From NCBI RefSeq assembly GCF_900110415.1, contig NZ_FODR01000002.1:620001-684000 (forward strand): a stretch of DNA of 64,000 nucleotides. The letters are read 5' to 3'. Of the stretch, positions 18,150-26,178 are shown one piece after another. The notes beneath the pieces are model-generated. The model worked only from the letters and a program-made list of their open reading frames with translations, was not told where the DNA came from and ran no database searches. This DNA comes from Mucilaginibacter sp. OK283 (GTDB taxonomy: Bacteria > Bacteroidota > Bacteroidia > Sphingobacteriales > Sphingobacteriaceae). Within the stretch, counting starts at the first letter, position 1, and each line of letters starts with the position of its first letter. Both the position numbers and the translations under genes were made by a program.

Positions 18150-19169
18150 ATGTCAACAAAACCAATTGTAGCGGGCCTGATGGCCTACGGTATGTCGGGC
18201 CGTATTTTTCACGCCCCATTTTTATCAGCCAATCCTGGCTTTACTTTTAAAGCTATTGTGGAACGCCATGAAAAAAAGGCCGGCAAAGTATACCCGGATG
18301 TAATTAGCTATAACACTATAGACGAATTGCTGAATGACACTGAAATTGAATTGATTGTTGTTAATACGCCAAATGATACTCATTTTGACTATGCCATGCG
18401 GGCGCTTAATGCCGGTAAACATGTGCTGATAGAAAAACCTGCCGCAGTTACTTCTGCCGAAGTAAAGGCATTATTTGATTTGGGCAGGCAACTTGATTTG
18501 AAAGTAATGATTTACCAAAACCGCCGGTACGATAGTGGTTTCATTTCGGTAAAAAAAGTTATTGAAAGCGGCCGGCTTGGCGAACTGATAGAAGTGAATT
18601 TCAGGCTCGACAGGTATCGTATGGCTATCGGGGCAAAGCAGTTTAAGGAAACTAAAGAAACGCCGGGTAACGGCTTAACGTACGATTTGGGCGCGCACCT
18701 GGTTGACAACGCCATCAGTATTTTTGGCCGGCCGTTAAGTTATGTGAAAACTACAGCCACACATCGTCCCGGGTCGCAGGTTGATGATTATTTTCACATT
18801 CATTTAAGTTATCCCAACCAATTAAACGTGTATTTAACGTCGGGCTTGTTGATTGCCGAGCATCTGCCGGGCTTTGTTGTACATGGCACATTGGGCAGTT
18901 TTGTAAAGTTGCGTACAGATGTGCAAGAGGCACAATTAGATGCCGGAATGATGCCGGATGCAGCAGGTTTTGGAGTTGAGCCTGAAGGAAGCGAGGGTAA
19001 ATTGGTACTGATGGGGCCTGACAATGAGAAAACTGTAGAGTGGGTTCCGTCAGATAAGGGTAATTATAATGGTTTATTTGATGCCGTGTATCATACTGTG
19101 CGTGAAAATGCGTTATTCCCGATAACTGAGGAACAAATAGCCTGGCAGATGGAATTGCTGGAGAGCTAA
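18150..19169 (+). CDS. Gfo/Idh/MocA family NAD(P)-dependent oxidoreductase
   Basis: The 339-residue product has an N-terminal Rossmann fold with GLMAYGMSGRIFHAPFL and the family signature LIEKPAAVTSAEVKAL near residues 94-107. The second domain includes YDLGAHLVDNAISIFG, which carries the catalytic-type His. Members oxidise or reduce sugars and inositols, but the substrate is not evident. It is followed after 42 nt by a thioredoxin-like lipoprotein and the two may share a transcript. Confidence 0.9.
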   Translation: MSTKPIVAGLMAYGMSGRIFHAPFLSANPGFTFKAIVERHEKKAGKVYPDVISYNTIDELLNDTEIELIVVNTPNDTHFDYAMRALNAGKHVLIEKPAAVTSAEVKALFDLGRQLDLKVMIYQNRRYDSGFISVKKVIESGRLGELIEVNFRLDRYRMAIGAKQFKETKETPGNGLTYDLGAHLVDNAISIFGRPLSYVKTTATHRPGSQVDDYFHIHLSYPNQLNVYLTSGLLIAEHLPGFVVHGTLGSFVKLRTDVQEAQLDAGMMPDAAGFGVEPEGSEGKLVLMGPDNEKTVEWVPSDKGNYNGLFDAVYHTVRENALFPITEEQIAWQMELLES

Positions 19170-19211
19170 AAATATCGTAACTATGCTTTAATGAAATATT
19201 ATATCAACATA

Positions 19212-19700
19212 ATGAAAAGAATATGTTTGTTGCTTTGCCTTATTGCAGCCGCGGGCTGCAGCCAGGCCCAAACCATGCCCGTAAATAGCAAAATTGCCCC
19301 ATATCATATATTAACCACCGACAGTGTTTATGTTACGCCTGCCGACCTGAAAAAGAACAAGCCGGTGATGGTGATTTACTTCTCGCCGGACTGCAGTCAC
19401 TGCCAGCACTTGATGTATGATTTAAAACCCGAATTGGATAAGCTTAAAGGGGTGCAGATTGTAATGATAACCTTTGTGAACCAGCTAAAGGCCATACAGG
19501 TATTTCAGCGCGATTTTGATTTGGCTAAATATCACAATATCATTATAGGTACCGAAGGGTATACTTACGTAGTGCAGCGTTATTACCACGTACAAACCAC
19601 GCCATACATTGCCATTTATGATAAAAACGGTAAACTTGCCCAGGCTTATGACAAAGTGCCAAAAATTCCGGTGCTGATGGATGCAATTAAGAAAGTGTAA
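19212..19700 (+). CDS. Thioredoxin-like lipoprotein
   Basis: The 162-residue product starts MKRICLLLCLIAAAGCSQAQ, a lipoprotein signal with Cys16 in the lipobox AAGC. A longer start at 19191 adds seven residues ahead of the signal and is less likely. FSPDCSHCQH gives a CSHC redox motif at residues 61-64, and PYIAIYDKNGKL matches the cis-Pro region of a thioredoxin fold. It is probably a periplasmic disulphide or peroxide-linked redox protein. The stop codon is the first part of a 42-nt repeat arm. Confidence 0.85.
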   Translation: MKRICLLLCLIAAAGCSQAQTMPVNSKIAPYHILTTDSVYVTPADLKKNKPVMVIYFSPDCSHCQHLMYDLKPELDKLKGVQIVMITFVNQLKAIQVFQRDFDLAKYHNIIIGTEGYTYVVQRYYHVQTTPYIAIYDKNGKLAQAYDKVPKIPVLMDAIKKV

Positions 19701-19739
19701 TTTTAATTTGAGAATTTGAAGATTTGAGAATTTGAAAAT
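19698..19739. repeat. 42-nt repeat arm, left copy (AATTTGAGAATTTGAAGATT)
   Basis: TAATTTTAATTTGAGAATTT and the bases up to 19739 are exactly the reverse complement of 20918-20959. The arm itself is an iterated AATTTGA(G/A) word. It starts with the stop codon of the thioredoxin-like gene; the mate starts with the stop codon of the alpha-E gene. Weak complementary words also occur at 19765-19782, so a local hairpin is possible too. Confidence 0.85.
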
Positions 19740-19831
19740 GGTTTATTAATTCAACTTTTAAAAAATCTAATCTTCAAACTATTTTACGCTTGTAACAGCG
19801 TGTCCAAAATTGATATTAAGAAAATTGAAAA

Positions 19832-20806
19832 TTATTGTTGTTGCTGTTGTTGTTGCTGAATAATCTCTAAATGTCTTTGGTAGCTATTTTTGGGGCCACT
19901 GGTAGTTGGTTGATACAAATTGTCGTGATGGGCTTTATCGTCTATGCTTCTGAACGTATTCTCATTATCATCTACGCTAACAGCTACTTCCAGTTTATGG
20001 CCGGATGTGCCTTTATAAACGCCCTTTACCGGCGAACAATCTGAAAAATTACGGCCAACTGCCAAACGCACATGGGTTTCATTAGCGATGCAGTTATTGG
20101 TAGGGTCGATACCCAGCCAGCCATAATCCGGGATATAGGCCTCGGCCCAGGCGTGGGTGGCGCCTTCACCGCGCATGGTGCTGCTATTGGTGCATATATA
20201 GCCACTTACGTAGCGTGCCGGTATTTTTAGCAGGCGCAGCATCACCATTAAAATGTGCGCAAAATCCTGGCAAACACCGGCCTTTAATTTCCAAACTTCA
20301 TCAAGTGTGGTTTCAACGCTGGTTACGCCTTTAATATATTCAAAATTTTGGTACACATAGCCGCAAAAGCGCAATGCTATCTGGAACGGGGTATCATCCA
20401 ATGCTCTTTCCTGCTCAACAATAACTTGTAGCTCGGGAAGGCCTTCAAAATATTCCTGCTTCAAAAAGTCGATATAGGGCACCATGTATTGGATGTGTTT
20501 AAGATATTCCCACTGCTGATCGGGAAAAATATCTGTAACAGGTAGTGGTCGTTGCCTGGTGGTTACATTTAATTTTGAATTGATAACCATCACCGAATGC
20601 GGTTCGCTGTAGGTGAAACTACCTATCTCGTTTCCATAATAATCAATATGGGTATCAACAACAGGGCTGCCGGTTATTGATAACTCATGTTGTGTTACCT
20701 CCTGGTACTCGTCCTTTATCGGGTATAGTACAATTTGGTTGGCACTGTCACGTACCATCCCTTCGTAACTGTATTTGGTAATATGCTGTATCTTAAAGTC
20801 GGGCAT
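19832..20806 (-). CDS. Transglutaminase-like cysteine protease-fold protein with poly-Gln tail
   Basis: The 324-residue product has the bacterial transglutaminase N-terminal domain (MPDFKIQHITKYSYEGMVRD) and a transglutaminase core. The core has Cys in LKAGVCQDFAHIL (around residue 180), His in THAWAEAYIPDYGWL and Asp in GIDPTNN. It forms a conserved triad with the alpha-E and circularly permuted ATP-grasp genes upstream on the same strand. The protein ends with eight consecutive Gln encoded by mixed CAA/CAG codons. Proposed role is amide-bond cleavage or transfer on peptides made by the ATP-grasp partner. Confidence 0.9.
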   Translation of the reverse strand: MPDFKIQHITKYSYEGMVRDSANQIVLYPIKDEYQEVTQHELSITGSPVVDTHIDYYGNEIGSFTYSEPHSVMVINSKLNVTTRQRPLPVTDIFPDQQWEYLKHIQYMVPYIDFLKQEYFEGLPELQVIVEQERALDDTPFQIALRFCGYVYQNFEYIKGVTSVETTLDEVWKLKAGVCQDFAHILMVMLRLLKIPARYVSGYICTNSSTMRGEGATHAWAEAYIPDYGWLGIDPTNNCIANETHVRLAVGRNFSDCSPVKGVYKGTSGHKLEVAVSVDDNENTFRSIDDKAHHDNLYQPTTSGPKNSYQRHLEIIQQQQQQQQ

Positions 20807-20840
20807 GTTTTTTTGAATTAGTTAATTTGAGGACTGAGAC

Positions 20841-20959
20841 AATTTGAAAATTTGAGAATTTGAAGATTTGAAAATGACTTTGATGTAAATCATCATTTGT
20901 AATCTTTTAAACAAGCAATTTTCAAATTCTCAAATCTTCAAATTCTCAAATTAAAATTA
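20841..20959. repeat. AATTTGA-word palindrome and right copy of the 42-nt arm
   Basis: The left arm at 20841-20875 repeats AATTTGA(A/G) words, and the right arm at 20918-20952 repeats the complement TTCAAATTCTCAAATC. With the flanking TTA stop of the alpha-E gene the right arm (20918-20959) is the exact inverse of 19698-19739. The element fills the gap between the alpha-E and transglutaminase genes. Confidence 0.88.
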
Positions 20960-21892
20960 TGAGTTTGCAAAGTAATATTCATTTAATGAGTTACCAATTC
21001 CATAAAGCTCTTTCCGGGTTTGTGTTAAAAACAAATGCAGGCCTTCATCGCGGATGCTTTTTACCGAACTGTATTTGATCCGGCTTTGCAACCTGCCTAT
21101 CTGGAATGACATTTCGCGGAAGGTATCTACATTGCTGTCATTTTTCAACCTGTCAAAATATCGGTGTATGTTATTTACCGAATAGATAACCGAGCGGGGG
21201 AAGTCGTTATTCAATGCTACCTGTTCCAGTACATTCTCCGCCTCAAAACCCTCGCGGTATGTTTTCAGGTACAGCTCATATCCGCCTAATGAAAGCAAAA
21301 GATGTTTCCAATAGGTGGTGTCTGTCAGCAGGTCCGGATTATCACTTACCGAACTGAATTTGGTATCCAAAATATCTACCGATTGAATGGCCCGCTCCAG
21401 GTACTTGCCGATATTCATAAAGCTGCGCCCTTCGCCACGCTCCATAGTGATCTCGGCCGTACCGTAGTAAAGCATTACTTGTTTTATCAGTATATCAAGT
21501 ACGCCGATAGGGTCTTCACGCTGTAAGGAACGCTCCAGGCGCGGATCTTTTACGGTATGGTAATACTCGTTAAGGCATTGCCAAAGATCCTTGGAGATGT
21601 GTTCCTGCACCCCACGTGCGTTCTCCCTTGCCAGGGTTATAATGTTCAATATCGAGTTAGGATTGTTTTTACCCGTAACCATGTATTTTAAAACTGCCCG
21701 GCTATCATTTTCCAGTTTATCAACTTCTGCCTCTTTAATTCCGGCAAAAATTCTGATCACCGGCTCCCACGTAAATTCCTGAACGGTATCCTGCGATGAG
21801 GCATAATTAATTTTGAGCATCCGCAGCATACCATCGCTGCGCTCAATGTAACGGCTTAACCAATAAAAACTTGCTGCAACCCTGCTTAACAT
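20957..21892 (-). CDS. Alpha-E domain protein
   Basis: The 311-residue product starts MLSRVAASFYWLSRYIERSD, the diagnostic opening of the alpha-E family, an all-helical domain. The segment GEGRSFMNIGKYLERAIQSV is also typical. Alpha-E proteins occur with circularly permuted ATP-grasp proteins and transglutaminases, as here, and are thought to be structural partners of the ligase. The biochemical role is unproven. It lies between the other two triad genes on the same strand. Confidence 0.9.
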   Translation of the reverse strand: MLSRVAASFYWLSRYIERSDGMLRMLKINYASSQDTVQEFTWEPVIRIFAGIKEAEVDKLENDSRAVLKYMVTGKNNPNSILNIITLARENARGVQEHISKDLWQCLNEYYHTVKDPRLERSLQREDPIGVLDILIKQVMLYYGTAEITMERGEGRSFMNIGKYLERAIQSVDILDTKFSSVSDNPDLLTDTTYWKHLLLSLGGYELYLKTYREGFEAENVLEQVALNNDFPRSVIYSVNNIHRYFDRLKNDSNVDTFREMSFQIGRLQSRIKYSSVKSIRDEGLHLFLTQTRKELYGIGNSLNEYYFANS

Positions 21893-21903
21893 ATTAGCCC
21901 TTT

Positions 21904-22000
21904 AAGCCCCCTAACCCCCTAAAGGGGGAATGATAAGGGGATATTTATTAAAAATTTAACTATACTATTTTCACTCCCCCTTTAGGGGGGCGGGGGGCTT
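21904..22000. repeat. CCCCCTAAAGGGGG palindrome next to the ATP-grasp stop
   Basis: The left arm AGCCCCCTAACCCCCTAAAG and the right arm (21974-22000, CTCCCCCTTTAGGGGGGCGG) are complementary, and each half is itself palindromic. The right end abuts the stop codon of the ATP-grasp gene. A related element sits at 43,279-43,392. It could act as a bidirectional transcription barrier. Confidence 0.8.
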
Positions 22001-23447
22001 ACGCCAGCACCCACGTATCTTTACTGCCGCCGCCCTGCGAGCTGTTAACCACCAATGAGCCTTCTTTTAAGGCCACACGGGTTAGGCCGCCGGGTACAAT
22101 CTCAATGCCATCGGGGCCGTACAATGCGTAGGGCCTTAAGTCAATACGGCGGGGTTTTAATGAGCCCTGCATGTAACATGGCGCTGCCGAAAGGCTGATG
22201 GTAGGCTGCGCTATAAAATTACGGGGATCTTTCAGAATTTCTTTTTTATATTCCTCAATTTCCTCTTCAGATGCCGCGTGCCCCATCAGCATGCCATAAC
22301 CGCCGCTGCCGTTGGTTTTTTTAACTACCATTTTATTCAGGTTTTTAAACACATGCTCACGCTCGTCGGGGTTGCCCAGCTGGTGGGTGGGCACGTTTTT
22401 AAGTATCGGTTCTTCGTTCAGGTAATACCTTATCATGTCCGGTACGTATACATACACCGCTTTGTCGTCGGCCACTCCGGTACCAATAGCGTTTACAATA
22501 GCTACGTTGCCTTTGCGGTAAGCTCCCATAATACCCGCTACACCCAGCATACTCGCGGGGTTAAAGACCAGCGGATCAAGGTATTCATCATCCACCCGGC
22601 GATAAATTACATCTACCTGCTGTAGCCCTGTTGTGGTTTTCATATAAACCTTATGGTTATTTACCACCAGGTCGCGTCCCTCCACAAGTTCAACGCCCAT
22701 CAGGCGGGCCAATGTAGTGTGTTCAAAATAAGCTGAGTTATAAATTCCCGGGCTTAACAGCACGATAGTAGGATTGGAAATTTGCCTTGGCGATAATGCC
22801 AGCAGGTTTTTATACAGTATCGTTGGGTACTCTGTAACACTCCTTACACCGCACTGAGGCAGCAAATCGGGGAATAAGCGTTTGGTTATTTCGCGGTTTT
22901 CCAGCATATAGCTCACGCCCGATGGGGTGCGCAAATTATCTTCCAGTACATAAAAAGTACCGTCCTCATCGCGGATCAGGTCGATGCCCGAAATATGTAC
23001 ATAGATATCGTAAGGTACCTTCAATTGGTACATCTCGCGCAAAAAGTGCGGGCACGAATAAATGATATCAATAGGCACAATACCATCCTTTACAATAAAC
23101 TGGTTATTGTATATATCTTTCAGAAAATGGTTTAGCGCGGTAAGGCGTTGCTTAATACCTTTTTCTACAAAAGCCCATTCGCTTGCGGTAATAATGCGCG
23201 GGATAATGTCAAAGGGGAAAATCTTTTCAATGCCCTCGCCGCTGTTATACACCGTAAAGGTGATACCCTGGCTCATAAAAAGACGTTTGGCCAGTTCCTC
23301 TTTTTTGTTCAGATCGTCGGCCGATTCCTGCGAAATATATTCTATTACCTTACGATAATGTTCACGAACATTGCTGTCCAGGCCATACATTTCGTCCCAA
23401 ACACCACTTATTGGGTTATATTTATCAAAATAAGCTGATTCCTGCAT
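21999..23447 (-). CDS. Circularly permuted ATP-grasp protein
   Basis: The 482-residue product has the pattern of the circularly permuted ATP-grasp family. It contains FLREMYQLKVPYDIYVHIS, GIDLIRDEDGTFYVLEDNLR, TPSGVSYMLENR and a Lys/Gly loop VVKKTNGSGGYGMLMG, and ends DLRPYALYGPDGIEIVPGGL before a C-terminal GGGSKDTWVLA. It is predicted to form amide bonds using ATP. It heads the operon with alpha-E and transglutaminase partners. No clear promoter was identified upstream. Confidence 0.9.
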   Translation of the reverse strand: MQESAYFDKYNPISGVWDEMYGLDSNVREHYRKVIEYISQESADDLNKKEELAKRLFMSQGITFTVYNSGEGIEKIFPFDIIPRIITASEWAFVEKGIKQRLTALNHFLKDIYNNQFIVKDGIVPIDIIYSCPHFLREMYQLKVPYDIYVHISGIDLIRDEDGTFYVLEDNLRTPSGVSYMLENREITKRLFPDLLPQCGVRSVTEYPTILYKNLLALSPRQISNPTIVLLSPGIYNSAYFEHTTLARLMGVELVEGRDLVVNNHKVYMKTTTGLQQVDVIYRRVDDEYLDPLVFNPASMLGVAGIMGAYRKGNVAIVNAIGTGVADDKAVYVYVPDMIRYYLNEEPILKNVPTHQLGNPDEREHVFKNLNKMVVKKTNGSGGYGMLMGHAASEEEIEEYKKEILKDPRNFIAQPTISLSAAPCYMQGSLKPRRIDLRPYALYGPDGIEIVPGGLTRVALKEGSLVVNSSQGGGSKDTWVLA

Positions 23448-23669
23448 ATGAAATTGTGAAGATTTGAAGATTACTAATCAGTTATTTTTTAAAAATGTAA
23501 TTTATGAAGTGTTTTTGATAAAAAAGCAAATTATTTTGAATTTTTTGCGATTATTTTAATTGATTTTTCATTTTTAACAAAGTTTATGTATTGATATGGT
23601 AATTTGTGAAGGTAAAAGTTGTTTTAAAGGTCTCGTCGTCTTCGCCTAAAATATCAATCGTCAGTGATG

Positions 23670-23677
23670 TATCTTTG
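23670..23677 (+). promoter_or_regulatory. Putative promoter -7 element of the lipoprotein pseudogene
   Basis: TATCTTTG matches TAnnTTTG exactly. It lies downstream of an in-frame ATG at 23664 and about 23 nt before the ATG at 23700, so it supports the later start. No clear -33 TTTG is seen. Confidence 0.4.
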
Positions 23678-23699
23678 CATAAACCTTATACAACTATTC

Positions 23700-24156
23700 A
23701 TGTTATCTCAAATCATTAAAAAGTATGGACTGTTGTGTGGAGTACTATTGCCGTTGCTTCCGGCTTGCGACAATAACAAATGGGCGAAAGGCTTATTGCC
23801 TGCTAAAGCAACGGTTAAGTTCAACGCAGTTGATACCGCGTCAGAAAGTTTTAATGTATTCTTCAATAGGTTTAGCACCGATTCTGCGTTTCAAATATCA
23901 AGGATCGAGTTCCCGCTAAAGTTAACGATAATTGCGGCGAAGGTGAAAGTGATACCACAAAATTTCTCCAAAAAAAGATTGGTCATTCGCGCATGCGCAG
24001 CCTGAGAAAAAAATAATCACCAAGCTGGCTCAAACGGGCAAAGGCATGGCCAATATTCACTTTTTTATTGAAGATACGGGCGTTTCGGTTTATTATCAAT
24101 TTGTCAGCAGGAGAGGAAAATGGTGGATGACTTCAATTAGAGATGAATCCGATTGA
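23700..24156 (+). pseudogene. Frameshifted lipoprotein, DUF4348-like
   Basis: The start reads MLSQIIKKYGLLCGVLLPLL followed by PACDNN, a lipoprotein signal. The first frame gives FNVFFNRFSTDSAFQISRIE then FPLK and soon degenerates to a stop at 24003. A second frame continues with NDNCGEGESDTTKFLQ. A third frame gives KKDWSFAHAQPEKKIITKL, then GMANIHFFIEDTGVSVYY and KWWMTSIRDESD to a TGA at 24154-24156. The pieces together resemble the DUF4348 Bacteroidota family from memory. One shift lies near 23925, the other at an A7 run near 23970. Confidence 0.6.
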
Positions 24157-24390
24157 AGTTTTACAGCGTTTCACCCAAGTCCCCACAGGCCTTTACTCAC
24201 ATATCTCTCCGCGCACCCGGCATTTCAATACTAACATTTAAGTTGTTGATTTCGAGGTTGTCTTCCTTCTTTTTTAAATAATATTCCTATTTTGAGCATA
24301 TCAAAAATATTCTGCTTACTTTGGTAGTAGGCTTACAATAAAGCCTGCCATATTTAAACCATCCTATTTCAAGCTTTTCGGTTTTTAAAC

Positions 24391-25155
24391 ATGAAAACTA
24401 TTTTAGGTATTATCATTTTCCTGGTAAGTTACCGCTATGTATCGGCGCAGACTTCTGTTTTGGCTGATAATCCCGATGACGGCTGTAAAATAAAGTTCGA
24501 AAAGATTAAATCAAAAATTGATGCCAGGCGAAAAAGATACGAATTTAATGTGCAGGAATACAAGGACGGCCTGTTTTGCAGCGAATGCGGCCGCACCAAG
24601 AGCGAAATTGAAGAACGTGCCCATTTAAGTTTTAGTCAGCACATCCGCGATGGCGCCACCCATAACCGCCGTGCCCTGGTTGCAACAAAACAGCTATACC
24701 ATGACCTTTATAATGATTATCTTATTGATTTTAATGATCTTAAAAAAGAATATGATGATAAGTATAACGATTGCGGGGGCGATAATTCTTCGTTGGTTTT
24801 ACAAACAATAACAGATCAGCAGTTTCAGTTATATACGCTTGAACTTGGCGGAGACACCAATCAGTATAACACGCAGTGGGAATTACTTCGAATAAATTAT
24901 ACTTTTTATTATTCCTGGTTTATGAGGATCAGCATTACCAGGTGGCAAAGCACCAGGGTGCAGACTATTTGGCTTACCGATAATCATTATCAGGCAGATG
25001 GTCGTGAAAATGCGATTATAAAGGCAGGCAATCTTCTAAATAACTACCTTCAAACTTTAACCGGGCAAACTTTAAAAAGGGAGCAATCATCTGCCTTTAT
25101 AGGTTTGGATTCCCAACCTACATGGCCGTTGAAGGGCGCATTGGTTAGCAAATAA
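24391..25155 (+). CDS. Secreted protein of unknown function
   Basis: The 254-residue product has a signal peptide (MKTILGIIIFLVSYRYVSAQ). A Lys/Arg-rich helical stretch follows, then a CxxC motif in FCSECGRTKSEIEERAHL at residues 62-79, with further Cys at 32 and in NDCGGD. The rest is rich in aromatic and charged residues without recognisable motifs. The CxxC with nearby His could bind metal or be a redox site. I do not recognise the family. It stands alone and ends before a bidirectional terminator. Confidence 0.7.
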   Translation: MKTILGIIIFLVSYRYVSAQTSVLADNPDDGCKIKFEKIKSKIDARRKRYEFNVQEYKDGLFCSECGRTKSEIEERAHLSFSQHIRDGATHNRRALVATKQLYHDLYNDYLIDFNDLKKEYDDKYNDCGGDNSSLVLQTITDQQFQLYTLELGGDTNQYNTQWELLRINYTFYYSWFMRISITRWQSTRVQTIWLTDNHYQADGRENAIIKAGNLLNNYLQTLTGQTLKREQSSAFIGLDSQPTWPLKGALVSK

Positions 25156-25233
25156 TCAATGAACCAACGAACCTGTTGTTGTTGAATTTACCAAATAAAA
25201 GTCCCGGGCGTGGTACCTATCCGGCAACAAAAA

Positions 25234-25257
25234 ATGCCCGGAAGAAACCACGGGCAT
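25234..25257. terminator. Bidirectional terminator between the secreted-protein gene and sdhB
   Basis: ATGCCCG - loop - CGGGCAT forms a seven-pair stem flanked by AAAAA on the left and TTTTA on the right, so it can stop transcription from both convergent genes. Confidence 0.8.
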
Positions 25258-25281
25258 TTTAAATATTCAAGCTAAAATAGC

Positions 25282-26067
25282 TTAGTGTTTTACGTCATGA
25301 ACTTCTTCTTCCCTGAACAATTTAGCGCTAAAGAAATCATTGTTCATGCGGGCAATGTTGGTCAGCTTAATTTCTTTAGGGCATTCGGCTTCGCAGGCAC
25401 CGGTATTGGTACAGCTGCCAAATCCTTCTTCGTCCATTTGGGCTACCATTGATTGTACGCGGCTGTAACGCTCTGGCTGGCCTTGCGGCAATAAGCCCAG
25501 CTGGGTAACTTTTGCAGAAACAAATAACATGGCCGACGCATTTTTACATGCCGCAACGCAGGCGCCGCAACCAATACAGGTAGCTGAGTTAAATGCTTCG
25601 TCGGCAATAACTTTAGGGATAAGGATGGCATTACCATCGGTAGTTACACCGGTATTTACCGAAACATAACCGCCCGCTTGCTGAATCCTATCGAATGCCG
25701 AACGGTCAACTGCCAAATCCTTCACAACCGGGAATGCCGAAGCTCTCCATGGTTCAATGGTGATGGTTTCGCCATCATGAAAGGTACGCATGTGCAGCTG
25801 GCAGGTGGTAACACCACGCTTTGGCCCGTGCGGGTGGCCGTTGATATATAATGAGCACATGCCGCAAATACCTTCGCGGCAATCATGATCAAAGTTAATA
25901 GGCTCATCGCCTTTATGGGTCAAACTTTCGTTAACAACGTCAAGCATTTCCAAAAATGACATATCAGGCGAAATATTTTCGGCCTTGTAAGTCACGAATT
26001 TGCCCGATGTCTGAGCATTTTTTTGACGCCATACTTTCAGCGTCAGGTTCATATTTCCGTTACTCAT
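25282..26067 (-). CDS. sdhB: Succinate dehydrogenase/fumarate reductase iron-sulfur subunit
   Basis: The 261-residue product carries three Fe-S clusters: the 2Fe-2S ligands in [15 protein letters not shown], and the 4Fe-4S and 3Fe-4S ligands in [17 protein letters not shown] and [15 protein letters not shown]. The start is placed at 26067 ([13 protein letters not shown]). An in-frame ATG at 26109 would read through a TATCAAGTA repeat and is rejected. It passes electrons from SdhA to the cytochrome subunit. It is third in the sdhCAB operon. Confidence 0.96.
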   Translation of the reverse strand: MSNGNMNLTLKVWRQKNAQTSGKFVTYKAENISPDMSFLEMLDVVNESLTHKGDEPINFDHDCREGICGMCSLYINGHPHGPKRGVTTCQLHMRTFHDGETITIEPWRASAFPVVKDLAVDRSAFDRIQQAGGYVSVNTGVTTDGNAILIPKVIADEAFNSATCIGCGACVAACKNASAMLFVSAKVTQLGLLPQGQPERYSRVQSMVAQMDEEGFGSCTNTGACEAECPKEIKLTNIARMNNDFFSAKLFREEEVHDVKH

Positions 26068-26081
26068 CTCTTTAAGATTTT

Positions 26082-26178
26082 GTATCAAGTAGTAAGTATC
26101 AAGTATCAAGTAGGTTGGCGGTATCAGTTATCAAGATTTTTTTCTGTCTTGATACTTGATACTAACTACTTGCTACTA
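26082..26178. repeat. Iterated TATCAAGTA palindrome between sdhB and sdhA
   Basis: The left arm (26082-26112) repeats GTATCAAGTA, and the right arm (about 26148-26178) carries CTTGATACTTGATACTAACT and onward to the stop of sdhA. The right arm is nearly identical over about 25 nt to the element at 5916-6038. The stop codon of sdhA lies inside its last word. Confidence 0.85.

Noticed and set aside
19698..20959. Inverted arms around the transglutaminase gene considered as insertion-sequence ends
   Set aside because: The arms are iterated words joined to stop codons, the enclosed gene is part of a conserved triad and no transposase is present.
23664..23699. Earlier ATG for the lipoprotein pseudogene
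   Set aside because: A promoter-like TATCTTTG lies downstream of it, and the lipoprotein signal begins at the later ATG.
26068..26109. Upstream extension of sdhB
   Set aside because: It would encode translated TATCAAGTA repeat (TYYLIQ) and has no family match.
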